This document shows positions 1-7,110 of a stretch of DNA of 23,978 bases, piece after piece. Under the pieces are notes generated by a model. That model did not search any database and had not been told where the DNA came from. It saw only the letters and a program-made list of their open reading frames with translations. The translations under genes were made by a program, and so were the position numbers. The DNA comes from Candidatus Raymondbacteria bacterium RIFOXYA2_FULL_49_16 (GTDB taxonomy: Bacteria; Fibrobacterota; OXYB2-FULL-49-7; XYB2-FULL-49-35), in the NCBI GenBank assembly GCA_001789205.1, contig MFYT01000101.1, positions 1 to 23,978 of the forward strand. The letters are read 5' to 3'. Position 1 is the stretch's first letter. The number at the start of each line of letters is the position of its first letter.

Positions 1-230
1 CTGTTATTGCATGAAATCCAGATGGGTGATTACCCGTATTCCCAGAGGCGTGCGGCAAGATATCAGTGTGGATAAATTATACTGTCTGAATCACAGAAAC
101 TGGTGTTTGACATATTAGGTGTTAATCAGCGATAGACAAAAATAAATAGACTGTATGTGGTATTCCCGGCAGCGCCTTAAACTCCTGTAAAAACAGGTGC
201 AAGTCCCGTTTTAATATATGGCGGTACGGT
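1..230. other. Gene-free edge region
   Basis: I see no credible gene here on either strand. A short hairpin (CCTGT at 184-188 with ACAGG at 193-197) competes with an alternative pairing (AAAAC 190-194 with GTTTT 208-212, plus GG/CC). A perfect -35-like TTGACA lies at 107-112 on the plus strand but has no convincing -10 at the right distance. A small plus-strand RNA ending in the hairpin at 242-260 is conceivable but unsupported. The sequence is AT-rich compared with the flagellar genes. Confidence 0.4.
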
Positions 231-260
231 AAAAATTAAAAACCCCCTATTTCAGGGGGT
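229..260 (-). terminator. Rho-independent terminator of the flagellar operon
   Basis: A perfect 7-bp stem (ACCCCCT at 242-248, AGGGGGT at 254-260) closes a 5-nt loop. Read on the minus strand, the stem runs straight into a T-rich tract, seen as A-rich plus-strand sequence at 231-242. It begins 30 bp past the fliY stop codon, so it ends the long minus-strand flagellar transcript. It also marks the real 3' end of the operon: the fliPQR/flhBA genes that often follow are not joined here. Confidence 0.9.
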
Positions 261-289
261 CTGTTATTTCCTGAATGCAATGCAGGATT

Positions 290-1345
290 TTACCGTAGGT
301 TCTTGAGCCGTTCTTCGGGGCTGATGAGCTTCACGATCCTGATCCCGAAATTCTCGTCAACCACCACGACCTCGCCCTTTGCCACGACCTTGTCATTGAC
401 CAGAAGGTCAACAGGCTCGCCGGCCATGCGGTCGAGTTCTATAATGGAGCCAGGCCCCAGTTCAAGGATCTTCTTGATGGACATATTGGTGCGGCCCAGT
501 TCAATGGCCACCTGCAGGGTGACGTCAAGAAGCATGTCAATCTGCGGATTGCCCGTGGATGTGAACTGCGACGATTTGTCGTTTGCCAGGTGATGGCCTG
601 TTGGCTGCGAGAAGTTCTGCATGGGCATGGCATCACTGCCTCCGCCCAGGTCGCCAAAGTCAAACCCGCCGGCAGCCGCAGTGCCGTCAGCTTCGGGTTT
701 TGCGCCAGCAGCGGGAGCAGCCGCTTTTTTGCTGGAAAGCTTGATCAGAGTTTCAGCAACTTCATTGGGAATGAGCATGCCAAAGGTCGCGTCTTTCACG
801 TCCTCGATTTTCATGATCATTTCCGCGTACTGGCTGTTGGAGGCCACGGGCGCGCTTGGCTTGAAATCCTCGATGGAGGAGGAGCCCATGGCCACATGCT
901 CTTCGAACTGGGTGCCAAAAGTGGAGACCACGGCGCCCATGATCTGGTTGGTGAGTTCGGTAATGGCGTCCTTGTGGTCTTCCTCGTACGCGGCGCTGCC
1001 GTCGCCCATCATCATGAGGTCAGCGAGCACGGCAACGTCTTTTTTCGAGTACACAAAATACACCGGGCCATTGACTCCCTGCAGAAGGTCGACCTTGATG
1101 AGCACGGCGTCGGCCGCAAAGGGTTCCAGCCTTTTGGCGTCGGATGGCGCCACGGACTTGATGGTAACCTTGATTTCCTTGCCCAGCACAGTGATCAGCA
1201 CCGTTGAAATTTGCTCGGCCACCACCGTCAGCGGGACCTTGAGCGCGTCGGCGCTTATGGCGACGGACGCCGCCGCTGTTCCGTCTCCCCCGGCATCGGG
1301 GATCAGGTTGTCAATGTCGTCCTGAGACAGCATATCATTGTTCAT
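290..1345 (-). CDS. fliY: Flagellar motor switch protein FliY (CheC-like + FliN domains)
   Basis: Component of the flagellar C-ring that sets rotation direction; FliY proteins of this type can also dephosphorylate CheY-P. The N-terminus (residues 6-15, SQDDIDNLI) resembles the CheY-P-binding peptide of FliM. Residues about 35-200 form a CheC-like region with one clear E-x-x-N phosphatase motif (E130, N133, in ITELTNQIMGA). A low-complexity Ala/Gly linker (about 205-265) leads to a C-terminal SpoA/FliN domain (about 267-345). At 351 aa it is far longer than plain FliN (about 130 aa), which supports FliY or a FliN-Y fusion. The ATG has GAGGAG about 7 nt upstream and overlaps the fliM stop by 11 nt, so translation is probably coupled. 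A second CheC active site is not obvious. Confidence 0.92.
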   Translation of the reverse strand: MNNDMLSQDDIDNLIPDAGGDGTAAASVAISADALKVPLTVVAEQISTVLITVLGKEIKVTIKSVAPSDAKRLEPFAADAVLIKVDLLQGVNGPVYFVYSKKDVAVLADLMMMGDGSAAYEEDHKDAITELTNQIMGAVVSTFGTQFEEHVAMGSSSIEDFKPSAPVASNSQYAEMIMKIEDVKDATFGMLIPNEVAETLIKLSSKKAAAPAAGAKPEADGTAAAGGFDFGDLGGGSDAMPMQNFSQPTGHHLANDKSSQFTSTGNPQIDMLLDVTLQVAIELGRTNMSIKKILELGPGSIIELDRMAGEPVDLLVNDKVVAKGEVVVVDENFGIRIVKLISPEERLKNLR

Positions 1346-2372
1346 AGGTCATCTCCTCTTTATTGATGAAACTGGTCACTTGGATCGCTTTTTTCCTGCC
1401 TACCAGCCCTGGCTTGCCCTCCATCTTGAGCTGGCCGTTAAGCTTGATGCCGAGTTTGCTATCAGCGCGACGGTCGAGACAGAGGACATCGCCTTTCTTC
1501 ATCTGGAGCAGATCGCGCACTGAAATAGTGACTGTGCCAACCTCGGCGGACACGGCTATGCTCCGGCTCTCTATCTCTTTTTTGACCACTTTTTCCGTTT
1601 CGCGGGTGCTCACGCGCTGCGCGGTCATCCACGATTCACCCGAGAGCTTGCCGATGATGCTTTCGAGCACCATAAAGGGGAAGCAGAGGCTGATAAGGCC
1701 CGAGCCATTGGCCATGCGGACCTCCAGGGAGATGAGGATCACGGTCTCTCCCGGGGGCGCCACCTGTACAAACTGCGGATTGGTCTCATAGTTGACTATT
1801 TTGGGGTTAAAAATGCCGATGTGCTCCCACACGTCCTTGAGGTCGGAGAGGGCGCGTTCGGTGATTTTCACCATGACGCTTTCCTCAATGGTGGTGAGTT
1901 CGCGGTTCTGTTCGCTGGTCTTTCCCTGGCCGCCAAAGAGGCGGTCGATCATGTAGAAGACCAGGGAGGGGTTGATTTCGAATATGGCGTTTCCCTCGAG
2001 TGGCTCCATCTGAAAGACATAGATGCAGCTCGGATTGGAAATTGACATTATGAATTCAGAATAGGTGAGCTGGTCCACTGACACAAGTTCTATCTCGACC
2101 AGGGTGCGCAGGTACGAGGTCATTGTGGTGGAGAAGAGGCGCGCATACCCTTCGTGGAGGTTCTGCAATGTTCGCATCTGGTCCTTGGAGACACGGTCGG
2201 GCCTCCTGAAATCGTAGATCTGGACCGAGCGTTCGCTGTCCGCGACCGTGGCCGCGACCGGCGCCGCGGCGTCGGACCGCGCTGCCGCGGGTTCGGCCCT
2301 GCCGCCCAGATCACCCGCTGAAACAGCGGACAATAGCGCGTCAACTTCTTCCTGGGAGAGAATGTCGCTCAT
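1335..2372 (-). CDS. fliM: Flagellar motor switch protein FliM
   Basis: C-ring protein that binds phosphorylated CheY and passes the signal to FliG. The N-terminal CheY-P-binding peptide is intact (residues 5-14, LSQEEVDALL). A charged/Ala-rich linker follows to about residue 50, then the middle domain (about 55-240) with the conserved NLHEGYARLFSTTMTSYLR helix. The GGxG FliG-contact motif appears as GGQG at 147-150. A C-terminal SpoA domain (about 255-335) pairs with the FliY/FliN SpoA domain. Length 345 aa is normal. An AGAGGA ribosome binding site precedes the ATG, and the gap to fliL is only 9 bp. High confidence from motifs and operon position. Confidence 0.97.
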   Translation of the reverse strand: MSDILSQEEVDALLSAVSAGDLGGRAEPAAARSDAAAPVAATVADSERSVQIYDFRRPDRVSKDQMRTLQNLHEGYARLFSTTMTSYLRTLVEIELVSVDQLTYSEFIMSISNPSCIYVFQMEPLEGNAIFEINPSLVFYMIDRLFGGQGKTSEQNRELTTIEESVMVKITERALSDLKDVWEHIGIFNPKIVNYETNPQFVQVAPPGETVILISLEVRMANGSGLISLCFPFMVLESIIGKLSGESWMTAQRVSTRETEKVVKKEIESRSIAVSAEVGTVTISVRDLLQMKKGDVLCLDRRADSKLGIKLNGQLKMEGKPGLVGRKKAIQVTSFINKEEMTYEQ

Positions 2373-2381
2373 GGCGTCCTC

Positions 2382-2963
2382 TTACTGAAAGACAAAACTC
2401 GAAAAATAGACGTTTTTTATGGTTTCTGGCTCGGGAAAGACCTTGTTGAATTCATTTTTCAGCCTGGTGCATATCTTTTTCTTTCCCTCACGGTCCTTGA
2501 TATCGTCAATTTCGCAGGAACTCAGGATGCCAATGGCAATGTCCCTGAGCTTGGGCAGACGTTTTTCGACTTCAGGATTGCCGCCACCGCCTTCTTTCTC
2601 GCCGTGTCCGCCGCCACCCTCGGCAGAAGCCTCAAATTCGAGCACCAGCGCTGCCTTGAGAAAACGGTCCGCGTCTTTCCCTGAAAGATTGACCAGTACA
2701 TCAATAGGCGACTCGAGCGTTGCGCCCATGGATGTTTCTATCTCGCGCTGCTGCTCCTCAGTCTGCTTTTTCACCCGCTCAGCCACTACTTCCGGATCTT
2801 CGGGCCGCAGTCTGTTGATGACAACCACCACGACGATTGCCTGGAGTATGACAATGCCCGCGATGATAGCAGCCATGATGATATAGTTCGGCTTTCCCGC
2901 ACCGGCGGCCGGCTTTTCCTCGGCCTGTTCTTTTTTCTCCTGTGCATTTTTTTCTTCGGCCAT
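2382..2963 (-). CDS. fliL: Flagellar basal body-associated protein FliL
   Basis: Single-pass inner membrane protein that surrounds or stabilises the stator complexes. It has a short Glu/Lys-rich cytoplasmic tail (1-23), one strong membrane span (about 27-50, IIMAAIIAGIVILQAIVVVVV) and a periplasmic stomatin-like domain. That domain includes the family pattern of a hydrophobic beta strand (LVLEFEASAEG) and a C-terminal VYFSSFVFQ strand. A Gly/Glu-rich insert (about 115-130) interrupts the periplasmic domain and is probably a flexible loop. Length 193 aa is normal. AAGGAGAG lies just upstream of the ATG. motA/motB, which precede fliL in the spirochaete-type order, are missing: flbD is the direct upstream neighbour, 56 bp away. 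Confidence 0.93.
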   Translation of the reverse strand: MAEEKNAQEKKEQAEEKPAAGAGKPNYIIMAAIIAGIVILQAIVVVVVINRLRPEDPEVVAERVKKQTEEQQREIETSMGATLESPIDVLVNLSGKDADRFLKAALVLEFEASAEGGGGHGEKEGGGGNPEVEKRLPKLRDIAIGILSSCEIDDIKDREGKKKICTRLKNEFNKVFPEPETIKNVYFSSFVFQ

Positions 2964-3019
2964 TATCTCTCTCCTTTACATAATATCGGACAACGGGGAG
3001 GGCGCATTAATAATATATG

Positions 3020-3244
3020 TTAATCGCTGTCCCGAACGGTCCTTTTCTCTATGACCGCGATGCTGTTCGTGATCGATTTCCGGTAGGCGATGATCCGCTC
3101 AATGAGCTCGTCCACGCTGTCTTTGCACAGGTGCTTGTGGCCCGTGGTCAGAGTGATGACCGTGTCGGGCGTGGACTCCATGGTCTCCACCAGTTCGGCG
3201 TTGATGACAAACTCCTTGCCGTTCAGTTTCGCTACCTTGATCAT
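3020..3244 (-). CDS. flbD: FlbD/SwrD-family flagellar protein
   Basis: Small (74 aa) conserved protein of the FlbD family, called SwrD in Bacillus, where it raises flagellar motor torque; the exact mechanism is unknown. The sequence is typical: MIKVAKLNGKEFVINAELVE at the start, then ESTPDTVITLTTGHKHLCKDSVDELIERIIAYR, matching the family pattern of a strand-rich half followed by one amphipathic helix. It sits between flgE and fliL, its usual neighbourhood. The ribosome binding site is modest (AAAGG about 10 nt before the ATG). A GC-rich hairpin lies between flgE and this gene and may lower or separate its expression from flgE. Confidence 0.93.
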   Translation of the reverse strand: MIKVAKLNGKEFVINAELVETMESTPDTVITLTTGHKHLCKDSVDELIERIIAYRKSITNSIAVIEKRTVRDSD

Positions 3245-3280
3245 GCGCTCTGCCTTTCTCTCATTCTATGTCCGGATAGG

Positions 3281-3309
3281 GCGGCGGCCCCGCGTTTTGG
3301 GACCGCCGC
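3281..3309 (-). other. Strong intercistronic hairpin between flgE and flbD
   Basis: An 11-bp stem (one G-U pair in the minus-strand RNA) pairs 3281-3291 with 3299-3309 around a 7-nt loop. It lies 18 bp after the flgE stop and 36 bp before the flbD start. No T-tract follows on the minus strand, so it is not a classic terminator. A role in 3'-end protection of the hook mRNA or in partial attenuation would fit, since the hook protein is needed in large amounts and FlbD is not. Structure seen; role inferred. Confidence 0.6.
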
Positions 3310-3327
3310 GTTACCGGATCAGATTAT

Positions 3328-5754
3328 TTACCGCACCAGATTCACCAGTTCCTGCAGCATGGAATCGCTGGTCGTGATCACCCGGGCGTTCGCCTGATAG
3401 CCGCGCTGGGTTGTCATCATGTTCGTGAACTCGGTCGCCAGTTCAACATTCGAGAGTTCGAGCGCGCCGGGCTTGATTTTGCCCGAGCTCGAGATACCCG
3501 GTATGCCGAGAATGGCATTGCCCGAATTGCTCGATTCTGAGTAGATCGAGTCGCCTCTCTTGAGAAGGCCGCCGGCATTACGGAAATCCGCGGTGAGTAT
3601 CTGCGCAAGCGGCTTGCTTATGCCGTTGCTGAACGCTCCGGAGATGACGCCGAATTCGTCGACCGAGATTTCCATCAGTTTTCCCGAGGGATAACCGTCC
3701 TGGTTTATCGCGGCAACAGTCGTGGGCGACTGGAACTGGGTGATTCCCGTATGACTGCCCGGAGCGCCCCAGTTGAGCGTCATGTCCAGGACCCTCGCGC
3801 CGTTGTTCGGGTTGATCCGGATAGTGGATACGCCCGAATCGTCGAACGTGAATGACGCAGGAGAGCCGTCGAGACCAAAGGTGATTCTGCCTGTGCGGCC
3901 GCCGAGAATGGTTTCGCCTGCGTTGGTCGAGATTTCCCAGTTCCACGTTCCGGGGTTTTTAATGCCCGTGTGCGTAAAGGTCATGGTGACTGTGTGCGCC
4001 TGGCCCGAGTCATCGTACACTTCAATTGAGGTGTCGTAGACGCCGGTGTCGCGCGCAGCCTGCAGCTGGGTGGTGACCAGGTTGGCGTTGAAGCGCGTGG
4101 GCGCGTCGGAATTGGGATCAGCATTGTCCGCAAGCAGCGTGAAATTATTCAGGGAGAAGGGGGTTTCCGGCTGGCCGCGGATCACGATGGCGCCTTCAGG
4201 TATCTGGTCGTCATCAGTGTTTACGGCATTGACCGATACTGACAGGTTGTTGTTGATGGTGCCGTCGCGTTCGGGCAGGTTCAGCGTGTTCCTGACCTGA
4301 TCGAGTATTTCCTGCAGGGTTGTAGAAGTGTTGATGTCAGTGGTACCCTGGTCAAAAAGGAAACCAGATGAGTTTTTAGGCGTGTCGCCGATAAGCGCGG
4401 TCAGGATCATGTCATCGCCGTTTTCAATGTCAATAAGCTCGCCTGTTGACGTATAGAGCTGCGCCTGCGGATTGCCGATGCCTACCGCCGGCGAACCTGC
4501 ATTAAATAACTCGTAGTCGTACATGTAGTCGCTTGCCAGGGCCGGACGCAGGATAACATCGGGTGAATTGGAATAGTTATCTCCAACGGTCGAGTCTGCA
4601 TAGATTGTTGAATTGAACGAAAAGGCGTTTGACACATAGGTCTTTGATATTGGCCTGTCGCTGGTTACGGTCAGGTTTTTTATGTCCTGAGTACTGGTAC
4701 CGCCGTCGGCAACACCGAGATTTTCGACACGGATTGAACCATCGGGCATAATGCCAACCCGCGCGCCAGTTGCGTTTGAGCCGCCACCGCTGTTCCAGGC
4801 TGTTCCGGTCAGAAAATCCTGCATACACATGAGCAGCTGGGACAGGGTTGCAACGCGGAATTCAGTATCAGTTATTTTTGTCGCCTGTGCCGGGTCTTCA
4901 ACAACTTCAAAGGTGGCTGTCAGGGTCTCATCGTTGCCGCCAAGGTCTTGAATGGTGGCTGATACCTTGAGGTTATCACCGAGCTTAATGCCAAGGCTCT
5001 GTCCGCCAGCATTGTGAAGGCCGGTCAGAAGCGTGGAATTGGTAAAAGCGGTATCTGTGGCAAGGTTTCCAATAGCAGCGGCTGCGCCAGCATGGTCAGC
5101 GCCAGCTGCGCCAAAATCATTGTCACCTGTGCCAGTGGAAATGTCATATGTGTTGAATTCCTGCACCTTGTGATAGAAAGGCTGGGTGTACAATACTGTT
5201 CCCAATGCCTCACTATCGGAGTTCAGGTTGCCTGCATATTCGACTTGTTTGGTTTCATTTGCAGGCGCCTGCTGCGAAAAGGGTATCTGGATGTCGCCGA
5301 CCGCAGTGCCAACAGGGAAGGTGCCGTCTTCTGCTGCCTGGAAGCCCTGAAGGATGAAGCCGTTGGTGGGACTGACCATGCGTCCTTCGGAGTCGAACTG
5401 GAAGGCTCCGGAGCGGGTGAAATAGTTACCCGCGCCATTGCTGACCACGAAGTACGAACTGCCTTCAATGGCAAGGTCCGTGATCTGGCCGGTTGACTCG
5501 AGATTGCCCTGGGTAGTCAGCGTATCAATGCTTCCCACAGCCATGCCAAGACCTACCTGGATTGGATTGGTGCCGCCCTGAAACCCCGGTGGCCGTGACG
5601 ATCCCTTGAGCAACTGGGCCATAGATTCCTCGAAGGTGACGCGGCCGGCCTTAAAACCGGTCGTGTTCACATTGGCAATGTTATTGCCAATGATGTCCAG
5701 CTTGACCTGATGGTTTCTCAGGCCGCTGATTGCGGAGTAGAGTGATCTGACCAT
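3328..5754 (-). CDS. flgE: Flagellar hook protein FlgE (long form)
   Basis: Subunit of the flagellar hook, exported through the flagellar type III system. The N-terminal rod/hook signature is clear (residues 4-40: LYSAISGLRNHQVKLDIIGNN, then IANVNTTGFKAGRVTFEE). The C-terminal D0 helix is also clear (LSNVELATEFTNMMTTQRGYQ, then ANARVI...LVNLVR). Between them is a greatly enlarged middle region: 808 aa in all, about twice enterobacterial FlgE (about 400 aa), so extra outward-facing domains are expected at about 140-560. There is a single cysteine, Cys310. A strong AAGGAGGAG precedes the ATG, fitting high expression. The downstream neighbour is flbD and the upstream neighbours are the TIGR02530 gene and flgD, a normal hook gene block. 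Confidence 0.96.
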   Translation of the reverse strand: MVRSLYSAISGLRNHQVKLDIIGNNIANVNTTGFKAGRVTFEESMAQLLKGSSRPPGFQGGTNPIQVGLGMAVGSIDTLTTQGNLESTGQITDLAIEGSSYFVVSNGAGNYFTRSGAFQFDSEGRMVSPTNGFILQGFQAAEDGTFPVGTAVGDIQIPFSQQAPANETKQVEYAGNLNSDSEALGTVLYTQPFYHKVQEFNTYDISTGTGDNDFGAAGADHAGAAAAIGNLATDTAFTNSTLLTGLHNAGGQSLGIKLGDNLKVSATIQDLGGNDETLTATFEVVEDPAQATKITDTEFRVATLSQLLMCMQDFLTGTAWNSGGGSNATGARVGIMPDGSIRVENLGVADGGTSTQDIKNLTVTSDRPISKTYVSNAFSFNSTIYADSTVGDNYSNSPDVILRPALASDYMYDYELFNAGSPAVGIGNPQAQLYTSTGELIDIENGDDMILTALIGDTPKNSSGFLFDQGTTDINTSTTLQEILDQVRNTLNLPERDGTINNNLSVSVNAVNTDDDQIPEGAIVIRGQPETPFSLNNFTLLADNADPNSDAPTRFNANLVTTQLQAARDTGVYDTSIEVYDDSGQAHTVTMTFTHTGIKNPGTWNWEISTNAGETILGGRTGRITFGLDGSPASFTFDDSGVSTIRINPNNGARVLDMTLNWGAPGSHTGITQFQSPTTVAAINQDGYPSGKLMEISVDEFGVISGAFSNGISKPLAQILTADFRNAGGLLKRGDSIYSESSNSGNAILGIPGISSSGKIKPGALELSNVELATEFTNMMTTQRGYQANARVITTSDSMLQELVNLVR

Positions 5755-5810
5755 GGTAACTCCTCCTTTTGTGTGGCGCCTCAGTCGTTCAGCGCCGGAT
5801 CAAGGAGCCC

Positions 5811-5830
5811 TCCGGAATGGCTATTCCGGA
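5811..5830 (-). other. Perfect hairpin in the flgE leader
   Basis: An 8-bp perfect stem (TCCGGAAT at 5811-5818, ATTCCGGA at 5823-5830) with a GGCT loop lies in the 94-bp gap upstream of flgE. A second, weaker stem (GGCGC 5775-5779 with GCGCC 5792-5796) is nearer the flgE ribosome binding site. There is no T-tract. Together these make a structured 5' leader for flgE that could stabilise the message or be a processing site. Confidence 0.5.
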
Positions 5831-5848
5831 TCCAGCCCCGGTTAATAT

Positions 5849-6145
5849 TTATGCAATTACCGCACTATCGATATTTGTAAATATGTTGTCCTTAACGCTT
5901 TTGCCGTCCATGGCGGTGATGACGGTCCTGTTTTTAATGTTCACGATAAGGGCCAGGTCCTGCATGAGCACCAGGGAATCGCGCGAACCTTTGGTAGCCG
6001 CCCTGTCAACCGCGCCCGAAAGCCGGTCCATGAGCTCCGCGGAAAAATCAATGCCGCGCGATTTAAGCCGCGTCTGCGCGTGCGAGCTGAATGTAAGCGG
6101 CCGCGCCTGGCCTATCCGCTGCGCCAGAAGGGTGTTCTGCTCCAT
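5849..6145 (-). CDS. TIGR02530-type flagellar operon protein
   Basis: A 98-aa protein matching, by length, position and sequence pattern, the small uncharacterised 'flagellar operon protein' family found between flgD and flgE in Firmicutes, spirochaetes and others. Features seen: FSSHAQTRLKSRGI near the N-terminus (the family's H-x3-RLxxRxI pattern), a helical middle, then DLALIVNIKNRTVITAMDG and a terminal NIFTNIDSAVI strand. It has no membrane span or signal peptide. Its AAAGGA ribosome binding site overlaps the flgD stop codon, and only 13 bp separate the two genes, indicating coupled translation. The function is not established for the family; a role in hook assembly is inferred from its constant neighbours. 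Confidence 0.85.
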   Translation of the reverse strand: MEQNTLLAQRIGQARPLTFSSHAQTRLKSRGIDFSAELMDRLSGAVDRAATKGSRDSLVLMQDLALIVNIKNRTVITAMDGKSVKDNIFTNIDSAVIA

Positions 6146-6158
6146 GGTCCCTGGTCCT

Positions 6159-7097
6159 TTAATTCTCCACTCGCTCTTTCACCGCGATAATGGACGCGAT
6201 GGGCATGGTGGATGTATAGTATTCGTCAATATCAGGATTGTAGCTCTTTACGTCGAGCATGGTGCCGTTAGCGCCAAAAGTGATTCCGTTCACGCTTCCC
6301 TGTTCGAAGATGTAGGCGTCGATGGGCGTGGAATTCAGTTTGGCCGCAATCTCAAGTTTGTACACACCGGGCATGAGCGGTTGTCCTTCGTTGTCCTTTG
6401 CGTCGAGGGTAATACGGTATTCGCCGGTTTGTTCGTCTTTGTATTGGTCTGAAATGGAGTTCGCCTTCATTGAACGCACCACAGTGCCATCAGCATCGAG
6501 CAGTCGTATCTCCACGTCGTTCGCCGGGCTGTCCGTGTGGAAGGTGAGGGTCTTGGCGTCCATGGAACCCTTGTTGTTCATGTCCATGAGAAGACTGTCG
6601 ACCTTGACGCGCACGTCTTTGCCGATGAGGCCCGCGGTAAGCGCGTTGTTCATGGCAAGGCTGGCAGCTGACTGCGAGGTCAGCGAATTGGTGATGGCGT
6701 CCATGGAATTTTTCAGTGCGTCAGCGGACTCGGTCTGCACAGTGAGACTCTTATGAAAACTGTCATCCATGCTCGTGATGCCGCTACTCATATTGGTGAT
6801 GCCTTCGAGCTCTGAGAATTGGGCCATCTGCGCGATAAACTGGGTGTCTTCCATGGGATTGAGCGGGTCCTGATATTTGAGCTGAACAGTGAGCAGCTTC
6901 AGGAACTCATCTTTTCCCATGGTCTTTTGGCTGGAGAAAAGGTCGTTTTTGCTGCGCGATGAAGAAAGTTCGGCGGCATTGGTCGCGGAGAGACCGCTCT
7001 GCGTGAAGCTGGAGGTCAGCTTTTCCGGTGTGGCTTTTTGGGTGAGTGATTTGATGAAATCCTCTCCCGAATAGACTGTTTCGATTTCATTTGCCAT
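6159..7097 (-). CDS. flgD: Flagellar hook assembly (cap) protein FlgD
   Basis: Scaffold that caps the growing hook and allows FlgE subunits to polymerise. The defining FlgD motif is at residues 61-100 (KDEFLKLLTVQLKYQDPLNP, then MEDTQFIAQMAQFSELE). A coiled or helical segment (about 100-150) follows. The C-terminal half has the FlgD Ig-like/tudor core (about 160-312), including the common PLMPGVYKLEIAA strand pattern. At 312 aa it is longer than Salmonella FlgD (232 aa), mostly through N-terminal residues 1-58. An AAAGGA site lies before the ATG, 13 bp after the fliK coding end. Confidence 0.95.
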   Translation of the reverse strand: MANEIETVYSGEDFIKSLTQKATPEKLTSSFTQSGLSATNAAELSSSRSKNDLFSSQKTMGKDEFLKLLTVQLKYQDPLNPMEDTQFIAQMAQFSELEGITNMSSGITSMDDSFHKSLTVQTESADALKNSMDAITNSLTSQSAASLAMNNALTAGLIGKDVRVKVDSLLMDMNNKGSMDAKTLTFHTDSPANDVEIRLLDADGTVVRSMKANSISDQYKDEQTGEYRITLDAKDNEGQPLMPGVYKLEIAAKLNSTPIDAYIFEQGSVNGITFGANGTMLDVKSYNPDIDEYYTSTMPIASIIAVKERVEN

Positions 7098-7110
7098 GGT
7101 GCGTCCTTTG

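Noticed and set aside
107-265. Possible small plus-strand RNA with TTGACA promoter and terminal hairpin
   Set aside because: The -10 region is poor (GATAGA at best with 18-bp spacing), the plus-strand T-tract is broken, and no known riboswitch or RNA family is recognisable.
590-1325. Long plus-strand reading frames opposite fliY (and similar ones opposite fliK, flgE and the mannosidase)
   Set aside because: They are antisense shadows of well-supported genes with no ribosome binding sites or recognisable domains.
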